Shown here: positions 1-7,336 of the stretch, in pieces
Numbering within the stretch: the first letter of the stretch is position 1
Layout: every line of letters starts with the position of its first letter
DNA from: an uncultured Alphaproteobacteria bacterium
GTDB lineage: Bacteria > Pseudomonadota > Alphaproteobacteria > RF32 > CAG-239
Direction: 5' to 3'
DNA: 64,000 nt
Assembly: GCA_934254675.1 (NCBI GenBank)
Contig: CAKQLP010000001.1
Span: 175,123 to 239,122, forward strand
The notes under the pieces: generated by a model
Told to the model about the DNA's origin: nothing
Databases searched by the model: none
Seen by the model: only the letters and a program-made list of their open reading frames with translations
Program-made: the position numbers and the translations under genes

Positions 1-1
1 T

Positions 2-460
2 CCGTTGCAAAATGAAACTATTTTTTGCGATATTTTACACACATTGGAATTTTTTGCCGGATATTTGGTGGCTTATGCCGTTGCCTCAACTCCGCCGGAA
101 TATTTAACAAATCCGCATTTTGTTTTATTTGGCGGCGGGTGGTTGAATCCTGTGGCGCGGCAAAGCTTTGAGGGATTTATTTTGCAAAAATTATCACCTT
201 TGTCCCAACATAAAGAAAAATTTCAAAAGTTTTATAATCGCTTGTCTTGTGTGCCCAAGATAAAATATTCATCTTGGGGAAAATACATGGAGTCGCGTTT
301 ATTTGCTGATTTGGCGCGTTATTATTTAGAAAATAAAACATGGGATTTACCAGAACTTATAACAAGTAAAAAACATATTGTTTTGGGAAATATGCGTTTT
401 CCGCAAGCGGCGCCGGTGGACGATTTTTTGAGTAAGGCAGCTTATGGTTGGCAAAATTGA
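2..460 (+). CDS. anmK: Anhydro-N-acetylmuramic acid kinase, C-terminal part (5' end outside window)
   Basis: The frame is open from the window edge, so only the last ~152 residues are present. AnmK phosphorylates and opens 1,6-anhydro-MurNAc during cytoplasmic recycling of cell-wall sugars. The visible part matches the second half of the ATPase fold: a glycine-rich FGGGWLNP segment (about residues 43-50 of the fragment), followed by a tail of the type (E)SRLFADLARYYL...LP found at AnmK C-termini. The TTG at position 5 is only the first possible start in the window, not the real one. The next gene begins 16 bases after the stop on the same strand. Family assignment rests on these tail motifs alone. 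Confidence 0.7.
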   Translation, partial: PLQNETIFCDILHTLEFFAGYLVAYAVASTPPEYLTNPHFVLFGGGWLNPVARQSFEGFILQKLSPLSQHKEKFQKFYNRLSCVPKIKYSSWGKYMESRLFADLARYYLENKTWDLPELITSKKHIVLGNMRFPQAAPVDDFLSKAAYGWQN

Positions 461-476
461 AAATAAGGAGATGAAA

Positions 477-917
477 ATGAAAAGAATATTAGTTTTAACG
501 ATTATGTTTTTGTATGGTGGAACAGCATCTGCTCAAATGGCGGATGCACTGGGAAGTTTGATGATTGATGGTGAATTATCAACAGAAGGGTATCAAGCAA
601 TTGGCAAAGGACAAAACGCCATGCAGAGGGTGCGTTTTCAACAAGACCTTGCCCAGTTGATTTCTGAAATACAAACAACATATTTTGGCAATTATGCTCA
701 GCTGAGTAAAGACGGTCTGATGTTTGATGGTTTTAAAGGAGTGACTTGGGATGTGGCGCCTTCTGACGATGGTGGTTTTTATGTGGAGTTAAACAATATG
801 GATTACGCTTCTTGTTTCAGTAGTAAGGGAAACGGTATTGGCGCGCGTCGAGTTGAACTCAATGGTGGAGGAGACTGTCAATCTGGCGCAACAAATCAGA
901 TTAAACTGTTTTTTTAG
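477..917 (+). CDS. Secreted protein of unknown function with a weakly pilin-like C-terminal region
   Basis: About 146 residues. I chose the ATG at 477 because AAGGAG lies 6 bases upstream; ATGs at 471 and 444 are in frame. The N-terminus MKRILVLTIMFLYGG...ASAQ is a typical Sec signal peptide with cleavage after ASA. The mature part has a helix-like segment (QQDLAQLISEIQTTY), then a Gly/aromatic region ending FYVELNNMDYASCFSS with two cysteines later on. That order, helix then FYVEL...C, resembles the globular part of the pilin-like proteins elsewhere in this window, but there is no prepilin motif. The 3' end overlaps the convergent cca gene by 17 bases. I do not recognise a named family. Confidence 0.7.
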   Translation: MKRILVLTIMFLYGGTASAQMADALGSLMIDGELSTEGYQAIGKGQNAMQRVRFQQDLAQLISEIQTTYFGNYAQLSKDGLMFDGFKGVTWDVAPSDDGGFYVELNNMDYASCFSSKGNGIGARRVELNGGGDCQSGATNQIKLFF

Positions 918-2133
918 CAAAATCTAAAAGTTCACCCCGAGTTAAGTTGAAATTGCTGTCTATCCATTGTTGTTCTAACAAGTTAAGTATTTTTCCTATT
1001 TTTTCTCCGGAGGCAATTTGATTTTCGATTAAGTCTCTTCCGCGCAGTGGAAAAATTGGAACGACGGCATTTTCAATTTCTAAAAGAACATTGTTGGCTT
1101 TTACGCTGTCAATATGATAAATGGCGGCTGTAATAAGAACTTTATCTAAGCAAAAAGCTTTTCCATACCGATAAATAAAACGACGCCGCTGAATAGGTGT
1201 AGAAATGTTATCCGGAGTTAAGTTTATTTTTGCCCAATTAATAAAAGTCTCTTTTTGTCTTTTAGAAAATCTCAATATATTGGCAATATTTTCCGCTTCG
1301 GAGGGGTTGGGCTGATACAAAACAAAAAGACGTCTCAAAAAATTACCTTCATATTTCATATCATCTACCAATTCGGTAAGATTTTGCAGAGCATCCAGAT
1401 GAGTGGATTTATAAGGTAAAAAATACCCGAGAATATCATTATCAAAGATAATTTCCATAGTTTTAGCGGCTTGAGGTGTGATTAAAAGTTTGAAAAGTTC
1501 ATCTCGGACACGTTCAATAGAAAGTGAGCGCAAACCATCTTTATGTTTTACACAAGCTTTTAACGCTTCTTTGTTAATGGATTTTTTGCCAAAAATAGAA
1601 TAAAAACGGAAAAAACGCATGATACGCAGATAGTCTTCTTTTATACGCTCTTCCGGATCACCAATAAAACGGACTATGCCGTTTTCTAAATCTGTTATGC
1701 CATTATAATAATCAAAAACATTTCCGTTGATGTCAGCGTAAACAGCGTTAATGGTCAAATCACGTCTGGAGGCGTCCACGCTCCAATCATCAGTAAATTC
1801 TACTTCGGCATGTCTTCCATCTGTTTTAATATCTCGGCGGAGGGATGTGACTTCTAATATCTGATTATCGATAATAACGCCGACAGTGCCAAATTTCAGT
1901 CCGATTGGAATAGTTTTTATGCCATAATCCTGACAGGCTTCTACCAATTCATCTGGAGACAAATCGGAGGCCAAATCCAAATCAAAGTTATTTTTTCGTC
2001 CGGCCAAAGTATCTCGTACGGCGCCTCCGACAAAGCGCAGAGTGCCGCCATGAGATTCAACCGCGTCAAAGAGTTTGTAAATACGTTTGGATGTCAGAAT
2101 TTTGGACATATCCAAAAAATTGGGCTTCATCAT
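901..2133 (-). CDS. cca: CCA tRNA nucleotidyltransferase / poly(A) polymerase family
   Basis: Adds or repairs the 3' CCA of tRNAs, or adds poly(A) tails; the two activities share a fold and cannot be separated by eye. Counting from the ATG at 2133, the class II nucleotidyltransferase head is clear: GGAVRD near 36-41, metal-binding DLD near 51-53 and RRDLTINA near 123-130, followed by the flexible-arm region (GDPEERIKEDYLRIMRFFRF) and a helical RNA-binding C-terminal half. A TTG ten codons upstream is also in frame, but the ATG pair at 2133/2130 has AAGGA about 11 bases before it. It faces rightward genes on both sides and is probably monocistronic. The encoded tRNA-Leu at 13.5 kb already has CCA, so here the enzyme would serve mainly in repair. 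Confidence 0.9.
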   Translation of the reverse strand: MMKPNFLDMSKILTSKRIYKLFDAVESHGGTLRFVGGAVRDTLAGRKNNFDLDLASDLSPDELVEACQDYGIKTIPIGLKFGTVGVIIDNQILEVTSLRRDIKTDGRHAEVEFTDDWSVDASRRDLTINAVYADINGNVFDYYNGITDLENGIVRFIGDPEERIKEDYLRIMRFFRFYSIFGKKSINKEALKACVKHKDGLRSLSIERVRDELFKLLITPQAAKTMEIIFDNDILGYFLPYKSTHLDALQNLTELVDDMKYEGNFLRRLFVLYQPNPSEAENIANILRFSKRQKETFINWAKINLTPDNISTPIQRRRFIYRYGKAFCLDKVLITAAIYHIDSVKANNVLLEIENAVVPIFPLRGRDLIENQIASGEKIGKILNLLEQQWIDSNFNLTRGELLDFAKKTV

Positions 2134-2233
2134 AACAGAAAAATTCCTTTTATGTTTTTTCAAATTTTAATAGTTTATATATAATTTTTTGTTACAATCC
2201 AAGTAAAATTTAAGCGTAAAAGGATAAAAAAGA

Positions 2234-2743
2234 ATGTTAAAGTATTTATTAGTTTTAGGTGGCTTGTTCTTCAACGTTGCGGCGAATGCGGCTGAAATGC
2301 CTAAAGTTTTGGGCGAATATGGTGATTGGACGGCATGGACGTATAACGAAAAAGGTAATTTGATTTGTTATATGTCTTCAACTCCTAAAAAAGATGAAGG
2401 AAAATATACAAAGCGCGGAGATATCTATACGATTATTACACATCGTCCGTCTGAAAAAACTTTTGATGTGGTAAGTTTTGTCGCCGGTTATAATTTTGAC
2501 ACGCAGGCGCCGTTTACGATTAAAATCGGGGACAAAGTATTCAAGAATACCTTTACGGAAGGAACAACCGGCTGGATGGTTAACGCTCAGGAAGACGCCA
2601 AGATTATTGCGGCAATGAAGCGGGGTGAACGTATGATTGTCGATGGAAAATCGAATCGCGGAACAGTAACCAAAGACACCTATTCCTTAAAAGGTTTTTC
2701 TAGCGCGTATCAGGCAATTTCCGCAAAGTGTAAGAAAAAATAG
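2234..2743 (+). CDS. Invasion-associated locus B (IalB) family periplasmic protein
   Basis: 169 residues with a signal peptide (MLKYLLVLGGLFFNVAANAA, cleavage likely after AANA). The mature protein follows the IalB family closely: GDWTAWTY near 30, CYMSSTP, RGDIYTIITHRP, a VVSFVAGY segment, then G.K..RGTVTKDTYSLKGFSSAYQAI and a terminal cysteine. IalB proteins are small alphaproteobacterial periplasmic or outer-membrane-associated proteins, first named in Bartonella for a role in red-cell invasion. Their molecular function is not settled and most carriers are not invasive. AGGA lies about 9 bases upstream of the ATG. rlmN starts 2 bases after the stop, so the two are probably co-transcribed. 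Confidence 0.85.
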   Translation: MLKYLLVLGGLFFNVAANAAEMPKVLGEYGDWTAWTYNEKGNLICYMSSTPKKDEGKYTKRGDIYTIITHRPSEKTFDVVSFVAGYNFDTQAPFTIKIGDKVFKNTFTEGTTGWMVNAQEDAKIIAAMKRGERMIVDGKSNRGTVTKDTYSLKGFSSAYQAISAKCKKK

Positions 2744-2745
2744 CC

Positions 2746-3831
2746 ATGACGGAAAAAATTGAACTTATAGGTCTGAGCAAACAGGAGTTGCAAGAGGCTT
2801 TGTCGGCAATAGGCGAAAAGCCTTTCCGAGCCAAGCAATTGTGGCAGTGGCTTTATTATTTTGGTGAAACCGATTTCTCTAAAATGAGTAATCTATCAAA
2901 AGAATTGCGTCAAAAACTTGCCGATAATTTTACAATCAGTCGCCCCAAAATTGTGGCTGAGCAATTATCTAGTGATAAAACCCGTAAATGGTTGCTGGAA
3001 TTTAAAGATGGTCAGCGTGTCGAAATGGTTTACATTCCAGAAGAAGATAGGGGCGCTGTGTGTATTTCTACGCAAGTTGGGTGTGCTGTTGGCTGTAAAT
3101 TCTGCCACACGGGAAGCCAAAAATTAACAAGAAATTTAACGGCAGGGGAGATTGTCGGTGAATTTATGGTGGCACGAGACACTTATGGAGAATGGCCGAG
3201 TCCGACGAATGAAACTCGTTATCTTTCCAATATTGTTGTTATGGGAATGGGCGAGCCTTTGCATAATATGGAAAATACGGTAAAGGCTTTGCAAATTTTG
3301 ACAGATGGTGATGGTATTGCAATTTCTCGACGTCGTGTAACCATGTCAACCTCAGGTATTGCTCCAAAAATTTTGTCGGCTTTACAGCAAACAGGTGTGA
3401 GACTTGCTATTTCTTTACATGCGCCGAATAATACGATTCGTTCGCAGATTATGCCGATTAATAATCGCTATCCGATAGAAGAAATAATGGAAGCTTGCCG
3501 CGCGTATCAAAATGGCGATGGTAGCAGATACATCACGTTTGAATATCTATTGCTTAATGGTATAAATGATAGCTTGGATTGTGCGCGTGAGTTAATTAAT
3601 TTAATGAAAAAGTATCAATTGCGGGCGAGTTTTAATTTAATTCCTTTTAATCCGTGGCCGGGGTGTTCTTTTGTTCCAAGTTCCAACAATAGGGTGCACG
3701 CATTTGCAAGAGAATTAGAAAAGGCGGGATATGCCGCTCCGGTTAGAGTGGCGCGTGGGCAAGATATTTTAGCTGCGTGTGGTCAATTAAAGTCCAAAAA
3801 AGATGCCGAGGATGGAAAAATTTTCAGATAA
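2746..3831 (+). CDS. rlmN: Dual-specificity 23S rRNA A2503 / tRNA A37 C2-methyltransferase RlmN
   Basis: Radical-SAM enzyme that methylates C2 of adenosine 2503 in 23S rRNA (and A37 of some tRNAs in known members). 361 residues, normal length. The radical-SAM cysteines are at C113, C117 and C120 (GCAVGCKFC). VVMGMGEPLHN and SLHAPNN, the SAM-binding and substrate regions, are intact. The second catalytic cysteine is in the C-terminal LAACGQL. An N-terminal helical RNA-binding domain covers about residues 1-70. It begins 2 bases after the IalB gene and overlaps the convergent response regulator by 8 bases. Confidence 0.96.
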   Translation: MTEKIELIGLSKQELQEALSAIGEKPFRAKQLWQWLYYFGETDFSKMSNLSKELRQKLADNFTISRPKIVAEQLSSDKTRKWLLEFKDGQRVEMVYIPEEDRGAVCISTQVGCAVGCKFCHTGSQKLTRNLTAGEIVGEFMVARDTYGEWPSPTNETRYLSNIVVMGMGEPLHNMENTVKALQILTDGDGIAISRRRVTMSTSGIAPKILSALQQTGVRLAISLHAPNNTIRSQIMPINNRYPIEEIMEACRAYQNGDGSRYITFEYLLLNGINDSLDCARELINLMKKYQLRASFNLIPFNPWPGCSFVPSSNNRVHAFARELEKAGYAAPVRVARGQDILAACGQLKSKKDAEDGKIFR

Positions 3832-4450
3832 TTCCCATTTTTTGCGCGGTGATAACAGCTTGTGTGCGGTTGCTGACATGCAAAGACCGTAAAAGCGCAT
3901 TGATGTGTAATTTAACGGTGGATTCTGAAACGCCCATGTCATAGGCAATTTGTTTGTTGGATTTTCCCTGTGCGATTAAATCTAAAACTTGAGATTGTCT
4001 GTTGGTCAAAGTTTTTATTCCTGTGATTTTTCCGCTCAAATTATTAATTGGTTGAATATCCAGCAGAATATCCGGAGTATAAATGTTCCCATCTAAAATC
4101 TCTTTAACAGCGCGGGTAAATGTTTTAATGTCAGAACGTTTCAAAATATAGCCGTTGACTTTTTGCGACAAGACTAAATGAATAGTTCGACTGTCTTCGG
4201 AAGAGGTTAAAATAATCAGTTTTGCGTTTGGGGTTTGTTGTCTGATTTTTTTTAGCGCCGATAGCCAAGGCATGTCTTGCATTTCAATATCCATAATAAT
4301 TAGTTCTATATTATTTTCTTTATTGAGAATATTAAAGACTTGAGAATAGCTGTCTGCCTGAAATATGATTGCGTCAGAAATAATTTCTTTTAGCCACAAA
4401 GAAAGCCCATCGCGCAAAAGTGATTGGTTATCAGCTATTAAAATATTCAT
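3824..4450 (-). CDS. LuxR/NarL-family response regulator
   Basis: 208 residues. The N-terminal receiver domain (1-120) has the phospho-acceptor Asp54 in IIMDIEM, Thr82 in ILTSSE and Lys104 in GYILK. The acidic pocket is IADNQ, with one Asp (D7) followed by Asn instead of the usual Asp pair, which may weaken metal binding. The C-terminal LuxR helix-turn-helix (about 143-205) is standard: LTNRQSQVLDLIAQGKSNKQIA, SESTVKLHIN. AAGGAGG sits 7-8 bases upstream of the ATG, and a TATAAT-like -10 is at about 4489-4494 on the minus strand. No sensor kinase gene is adjacent, so it is an orphan regulator with unknown input and targets. Confidence 0.88.
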   Translation of the reverse strand: MNILIADNQSLLRDGLSLWLKEIISDAIIFQADSYSQVFNILNKENNIELIIMDIEMQDMPWLSALKKIRQQTPNAKLIILTSSEDSRTIHLVLSQKVNGYILKRSDIKTFTRAVKEILDGNIYTPDILLDIQPINNLSGKITGIKTLTNRQSQVLDLIAQGKSNKQIAYDMGVSESTVKLHINALLRSLHVSNRTQAVITAQKMGII

Positions 4451-4547
4451 AATCCAACCTCCTTAAAGTTATTTTATTAGCTTGCCTAATTATAACATAT
4501 ATAAGCGTTTTATAAAATTTAAAGGGTGGAAAAACGCGTAATATAAA

Positions 4548-5009
4548 TTATTTATGCGGTAATTCAATATATGAGACACCGGCTTCGGCAAACATTTGGG
4601 CTGAGTAATTGAGTTTGTCCCGCCATGTGTTTTTAGGATCATTTTCCATCGGCTTGTATTCATAGGTAATAACTTCTTTTATGCCTGCTTGTATGATGGC
4701 TCGAGCGCAATCAGTGCATGGTGTTAGTGTACAAAATATTGTGCATCCTTTTAATTGAGTGCCAGTAAGGCAGGCATTATAAATGGCATTGCGTTCAGCG
4801 TGTTCAAAAAAATCATATTTGGTCGGACGTTCCATGCGTTCTGGAATATCATCTGCTACACCGCGAACCAAACCATTATAGCCTGTGGCGCGGATTTCTT
4901 TGTCAGGACCGACAACAACGGCTCCGGTTTTGGTTGACGGATCTTTGGACCAGCTGGAAACAAGTGTGGCTAACTCCAAAAATCGATAATTCCATTTTTC
5001 TGAAAACAT
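4548..5009 (-). CDS. Deoxycytidylate (dCMP) deaminase
   Basis: Converts dCMP to dUMP, feeding thymidylate synthesis, in the cytoplasm. 153 residues from the ATG at 5009, which has GGAGG 5 bases upstream; a GTG at 5015 is less likely. The zinc-dependent deaminase signature is complete: H70-A71-E72 in FFEHAERNA, and C98/C101 in TPCTDC. The SKDPSTKTGAVVV stretch at the front is typical of the dCMP deaminase/ComEB group rather than of tRNA or cytidine deaminases. It stands alone between the response regulator and a rightward membrane gene. Confidence 0.9.
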   Translation of the reverse strand: MFSEKWNYRFLELATLVSSWSKDPSTKTGAVVVGPDKEIRATGYNGLVRGVADDIPERMERPTKYDFFEHAERNAIYNACLTGTQLKGCTIFCTLTPCTDCARAIIQAGIKEVITYEYKPMENDPKNTWRDKLNYSAQMFAEAGVSYIELPHK

Positions 5010-5090
5010 AAGCACCTCCGAAAGGATGAAAAACTTTTAGGATATGAAAAAGTATAACAAAACAGAGAATTTTATTCAATAGAATATTTA

Positions 5091-5119
5091 TTGACAAAAA
5101 GAGACTTTTGTCTTATTGT
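5091..5119 (+). promoter_or_regulatory. Sigma70-type promoter for the small membrane gene
   Basis: TTGACA (5091-5096), 17-base spacer, TATTGT (5114-5119), about 37 bases upstream of the ATG at 5156. Confidence 0.6.
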
Positions 5120-5155
5120 CATAATAGTTATTTATAATTAATTTATTCTTGTGTT

Positions 5156-5545
5156 ATGGTATTATATTCTTTGGTTCCGCTATTAATGGTGTTGTTTTTT
5201 CCACTAATAGCAAGCGGCTGTGCTGAATTGCCCAACTCCAAAACAAAAAGGTGTCCGCTTTTCTATTACGGCGCTTTGAGTATGCCGTATATATTAGCAG
5301 TGGTTTGGTTTATCAATTTGTTTCTTTATCCTGAGGTGCAAACGCCGCAAATGTACTATCTGTTGCCAAAATGGGAATTCTGGACGCTTTATTGTTTGTT
5401 CGTTCTCCTAAATTGTTGCGGATTGTGGGAGATATGTAAAAAACAGGCTGTGCTTTCAAAAAAAGAAAAGTCAATGAGTCTTTCCTTTATTTTTCTGGGT
5501 TTTCTTATGCTGTTTGCATTCCTGATTTTTAGTATCTTTATATGA
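5156..5545 (+). CDS. Small integral membrane protein of unknown function
   Basis: 129 residues, mostly hydrophobic, with about four likely membrane helices: residues 3-22, 38-60, 75-93 and 106-127, joined by short Lys-rich loops (NSKTKR, CKKQAVLSKKEK). No conserved catalytic motif is visible and I do not recognise a family. It has its own promoter 37 bases upstream and a terminator 6 bases after the stop, which supports a real single-gene unit. No clear Shine-Dalgarno sequence precedes the ATG. Confidence 0.65.
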   Translation: MVLYSLVPLLMVLFFPLIASGCAELPNSKTKRCPLFYYGALSMPYILAVVWFINLFLYPEVQTPQMYYLLPKWEFWTLYCLFVLLNCCGLWEICKKQAVLSKKEKSMSLSFIFLGFLMLFAFLIFSIFI

Positions 5546-5550
5546 TTTTA

Positions 5551-5583
5551 AAAAGCTATGCTGTCAAGGCATGGCTTTTTTTG
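5551..5583 (+). terminator. Intrinsic terminator after the membrane gene
   Basis: Stem AGCTATGC / GCATGGCT with a 7-base loop, preceded by an A-run and followed by seven or more T. Confidence 0.8.
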
Positions 5584-5622
5584 TTGTATAACAAGATATA
5601 AGGTCAAAAAATGGCAAATAAA

Positions 5623-5644
5623 GGCGGAGTTTTCAAGCTCCGCC
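5623..5644. other. GC-rich hairpin in the enolase upstream region
   Basis: GGCGGAG / CTCCGCC, 7-bp stem with an 8-base loop, in otherwise AT-rich DNA about 100 bases before eno. It lacks a good T-run directly after the stem. It could be a weak terminator or an inserted palindrome. Confidence 0.4.
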
Positions 5645-5680
5645 CTTTGATATTTTTATGCGAAGTATCTGTCTTTTGGC

Positions 5681-5708
5681 TTGACATTAAATGAAAATAA
5701 ATTAATTT
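5681..5708 (+). promoter_or_regulatory. Probable enolase promoter
   Basis: TTGACA (5681-5686), 16-base spacer, TAATTT (5703-5708), about 38 bases upstream of the eno ATG. The -35 is perfect and the -10 is poor. Confidence 0.5.
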
Positions 5709-5746
5709 ATAGCCAACACTTAAAATTTTATGAATAGGAGAAAAAA

Positions 5747-7024
5747 ATGAGTGCTATTGTTGATATTCACGCTAGAGAAATTTTAGATTCGCGCGGAACC
5801 CCGACTGTTGAAGCCGAAGTTGTTTTACAATCAGGTGCGTTTGGTCGTGCCGCTGTTCCATCCGGAGCATCTACCGGTGTTCACGAAGCTGTTGAATTGC
5901 GTGACGGTGACAAATCTCGTTTTGGCGGTAAAGGCGTTTTGAAAGCTGTTGAAAATGTAAACGACAAAATTTATGACGCTTTGGCCGGATATGAAGCTGA
6001 AGATCAAATTGATATTGATAACACAATGATTGATTTGGACGGCACTGAAAATAAAGGTAATTTGGGTGCAAACGCTATTCTGGCTGTTTCTTTGGCTGTG
6101 GCTAAGGCTCAGGCTGAAGAAGCTGGTTTACCTTTATATCGTTATTTGGGTGGCACAATGGCTCGCACTTTGCCAGTTCCGATGATGAATATTTTGAATG
6201 GTGGTAAACACGCGGATAATCCGATTGATATCCAAGAATTTATGATTATGCCGGTTTCTGCCGATTCTATCAAAGAAGCTATCCGTATGGGTGCTGAAAT
6301 TTTCCAGACTTTGAAGAAAAACTTGAAAGCTGCCGGTCAAAATACCAATGTTGGTGACGAAGGCGGTTTTGCTCCTAATCTGAAGTCTGCTGATGAAGCT
6401 TTGACCTTTATTGTAAACGCTATCAAAGACGCCGGCTACAAACCTGGTGAAGATGTTGTTTTGGCTATTGATGCTGCTTCTTCTGAATTTTATGAAAACG
6501 GCAAATATGAAATGAAAGGCGAAGGCAAATCTTATACCAACGCTCAAATGGTTGAGTATTACAAAGGTTTGTGCGACAAATTCCCAATCTTCTCTATTGA
6601 AGATGGTATGGCTGAAGATGATTTTGAAGGTTGGAAATTGTTGACAGTTGCTTTAGGTAACAGAATCCAATTGGTTGGTGATGATTTGTTTGTTACAAAT
6701 CCAAAACGTTTGGCTATGGGTTTTGAAAAAGGTATTGCAAACTCTATCTTGATTAAAGTTAACCAAATTGGTTCTTTGACAGAAACAATGAAAGCTGTTG
6801 ATATGGCTCAACGTCATGGCTACACAGCTGTGTTGTCACATCGTTCTGGCGAAACAGAAGATACAACAATTGCTGACATTGCTGTTGCTACAAACTGCGG
6901 TCAAATCAAAACCGGTTCTATGTCTCGTACAGATCGTATGGCAAAATACAATCAGTTAATTCGTATTGAAGAAGAATTGGGCGATATGGCTGTTTATGCT
7001 GGTAAATCTATTTTGAAAAAATAA
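5747..7024 (+). CDS. eno: Enolase (phosphopyruvate hydratase)
   Basis: Interconverts 2-phosphoglycerate and phosphoenolpyruvate in glycolysis; also a common RNA-degradosome partner in proteobacteria. 425 residues, full length. Hallmarks are ILDSRGTPTVEAEV and SGASTGVHEAVELRD at the N-terminus, NVGDEGGFAP in the middle, the catalytic lysine segment ILIKVNQIG, SHRSGETEDTTIAD and the signature GQIKTGSMSRTDR. AGGAG lies 6 bases before the ATG. Codon choice (GTT, GCT, AAA, GAA) is uniform, as in a highly expressed host gene. It is a single-gene unit, with a promoter at 5681 and a strong terminator at 7040-7073. Confidence 0.98.
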   Translation: MSAIVDIHAREILDSRGTPTVEAEVVLQSGAFGRAAVPSGASTGVHEAVELRDGDKSRFGGKGVLKAVENVNDKIYDALAGYEAEDQIDIDNTMIDLDGTENKGNLGANAILAVSLAVAKAQAEEAGLPLYRYLGGTMARTLPVPMMNILNGGKHADNPIDIQEFMIMPVSADSIKEAIRMGAEIFQTLKKNLKAAGQNTNVGDEGGFAPNLKSADEALTFIVNAIKDAGYKPGEDVVLAIDAASSEFYENGKYEMKGEGKSYTNAQMVEYYKGLCDKFPIFSIEDGMAEDDFEGWKLLTVALGNRIQLVGDDLFVTNPKRLAMGFEKGIANSILIKVNQIGSLTETMKAVDMAQRHGYTAVLSHRSGETEDTTIADIAVATNCGQIKTGSMSRTDRMAKYNQLIRIEEELGDMAVYAGKSILKK

Positions 7025-7039
7025 ATTTACTTAAAATTG

Positions 7040-7073
7040 AAAAAAGGAGTATCAAAAAGATACTCCTTTTTTT
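7040..7073 (+). terminator. Enolase terminator
   Basis: AAGGAGTATC / GATACTCCTT stem with AAAAA loop and a seven-T tract. The next promoter begins immediately after it. Confidence 0.9.
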
Positions 7074-7074
7074 G

Positions 7075-7103
7075 TTGACGCTGAGTCAGCTCTTTGTTAA
7101 AAT
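7075..7103 (+). promoter_or_regulatory. Promoter of class 1 leader RNA, copy 1
   Basis: TTGACG (7075-7080), 17-base spacer, TAAAAT (7098-7103). The predicted start, near 7110, falls at the first base of the 5' hairpin. The -10-to-GGGCG spacing of 27 bases is matched in copies 2 and 3 (25 and 25). Confidence 0.8.
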
Positions 7104-7109
7104 AAAAAT

Positions 7110-7314
7110 GAAAGTTATTAAAAACTTTCAGGGCGTCGAAAACCCTTTTATCATCAGTCGTTAAGCATAGCGACTTTAATTTTTTATGCCGATTTCTGTT
7201 TTTTAATGGACGGATGTCGGCTAAATAAGGTTACGCGCTGAATAAGCCGAGCCGTTTGATGATATACGGTTTTCGAACATCCGCCCGCTGTTAAAACGCG
7301 GGTTTTGTTTTTTT
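7110..7314 (+). ncRNA. Class 1 structured leader RNA, copy 1 (candidate attenuator/riboswitch)
   Basis: About 205 nt between promoter and terminator. Helices read by eye: P0 GAAAGT 7110-7115 / ACTTTC 7124-7129; P1 GGGCGTCGAAAACC 7131-7144 with GGTTTTCGA 7268-7276 plus CGCCC 7282-7286, leaving a five-base bulge ACATC; P2 TATCATCA 7149-7156 / TGATGATA 7257-7264; P3 8 bp at 7156-7175; P4 GCCGA 7188-7192 / TCGGC 7217-7221; a short P5 near 7229-7248. A possible pseudoknot pairs CGGATGT (7211-7217) with ACATCCG (7277-7283). The terminator stem CCCGC 7284-7288 / GCGGG 7298-7302 with T-run shares CCC with P1, so the two are mutually exclusive. The pilin ATG is 22 nt further on. I recognise no known family. 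Confidence 0.8.
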
Positions 7315-7336
7315 ACAAAAGAAACGGAGTTTGAAA

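Noticed and set aside
5611..5694. Small ORF (27 codons) before eno
   Set aside because: It spans the GC-rich hairpin, has no ribosome site, and runs into the enolase promoter.
7110..7314. Class 1 or class 2 RNA as a c-di-GMP riboswitch, since such switches control pilins in other bacteria
   Set aside because: Neither core matches the c-di-GMP-I or -II consensus as I know it, and no conserved GNRA loop/receptor layout is seen. The position alone is not enough.
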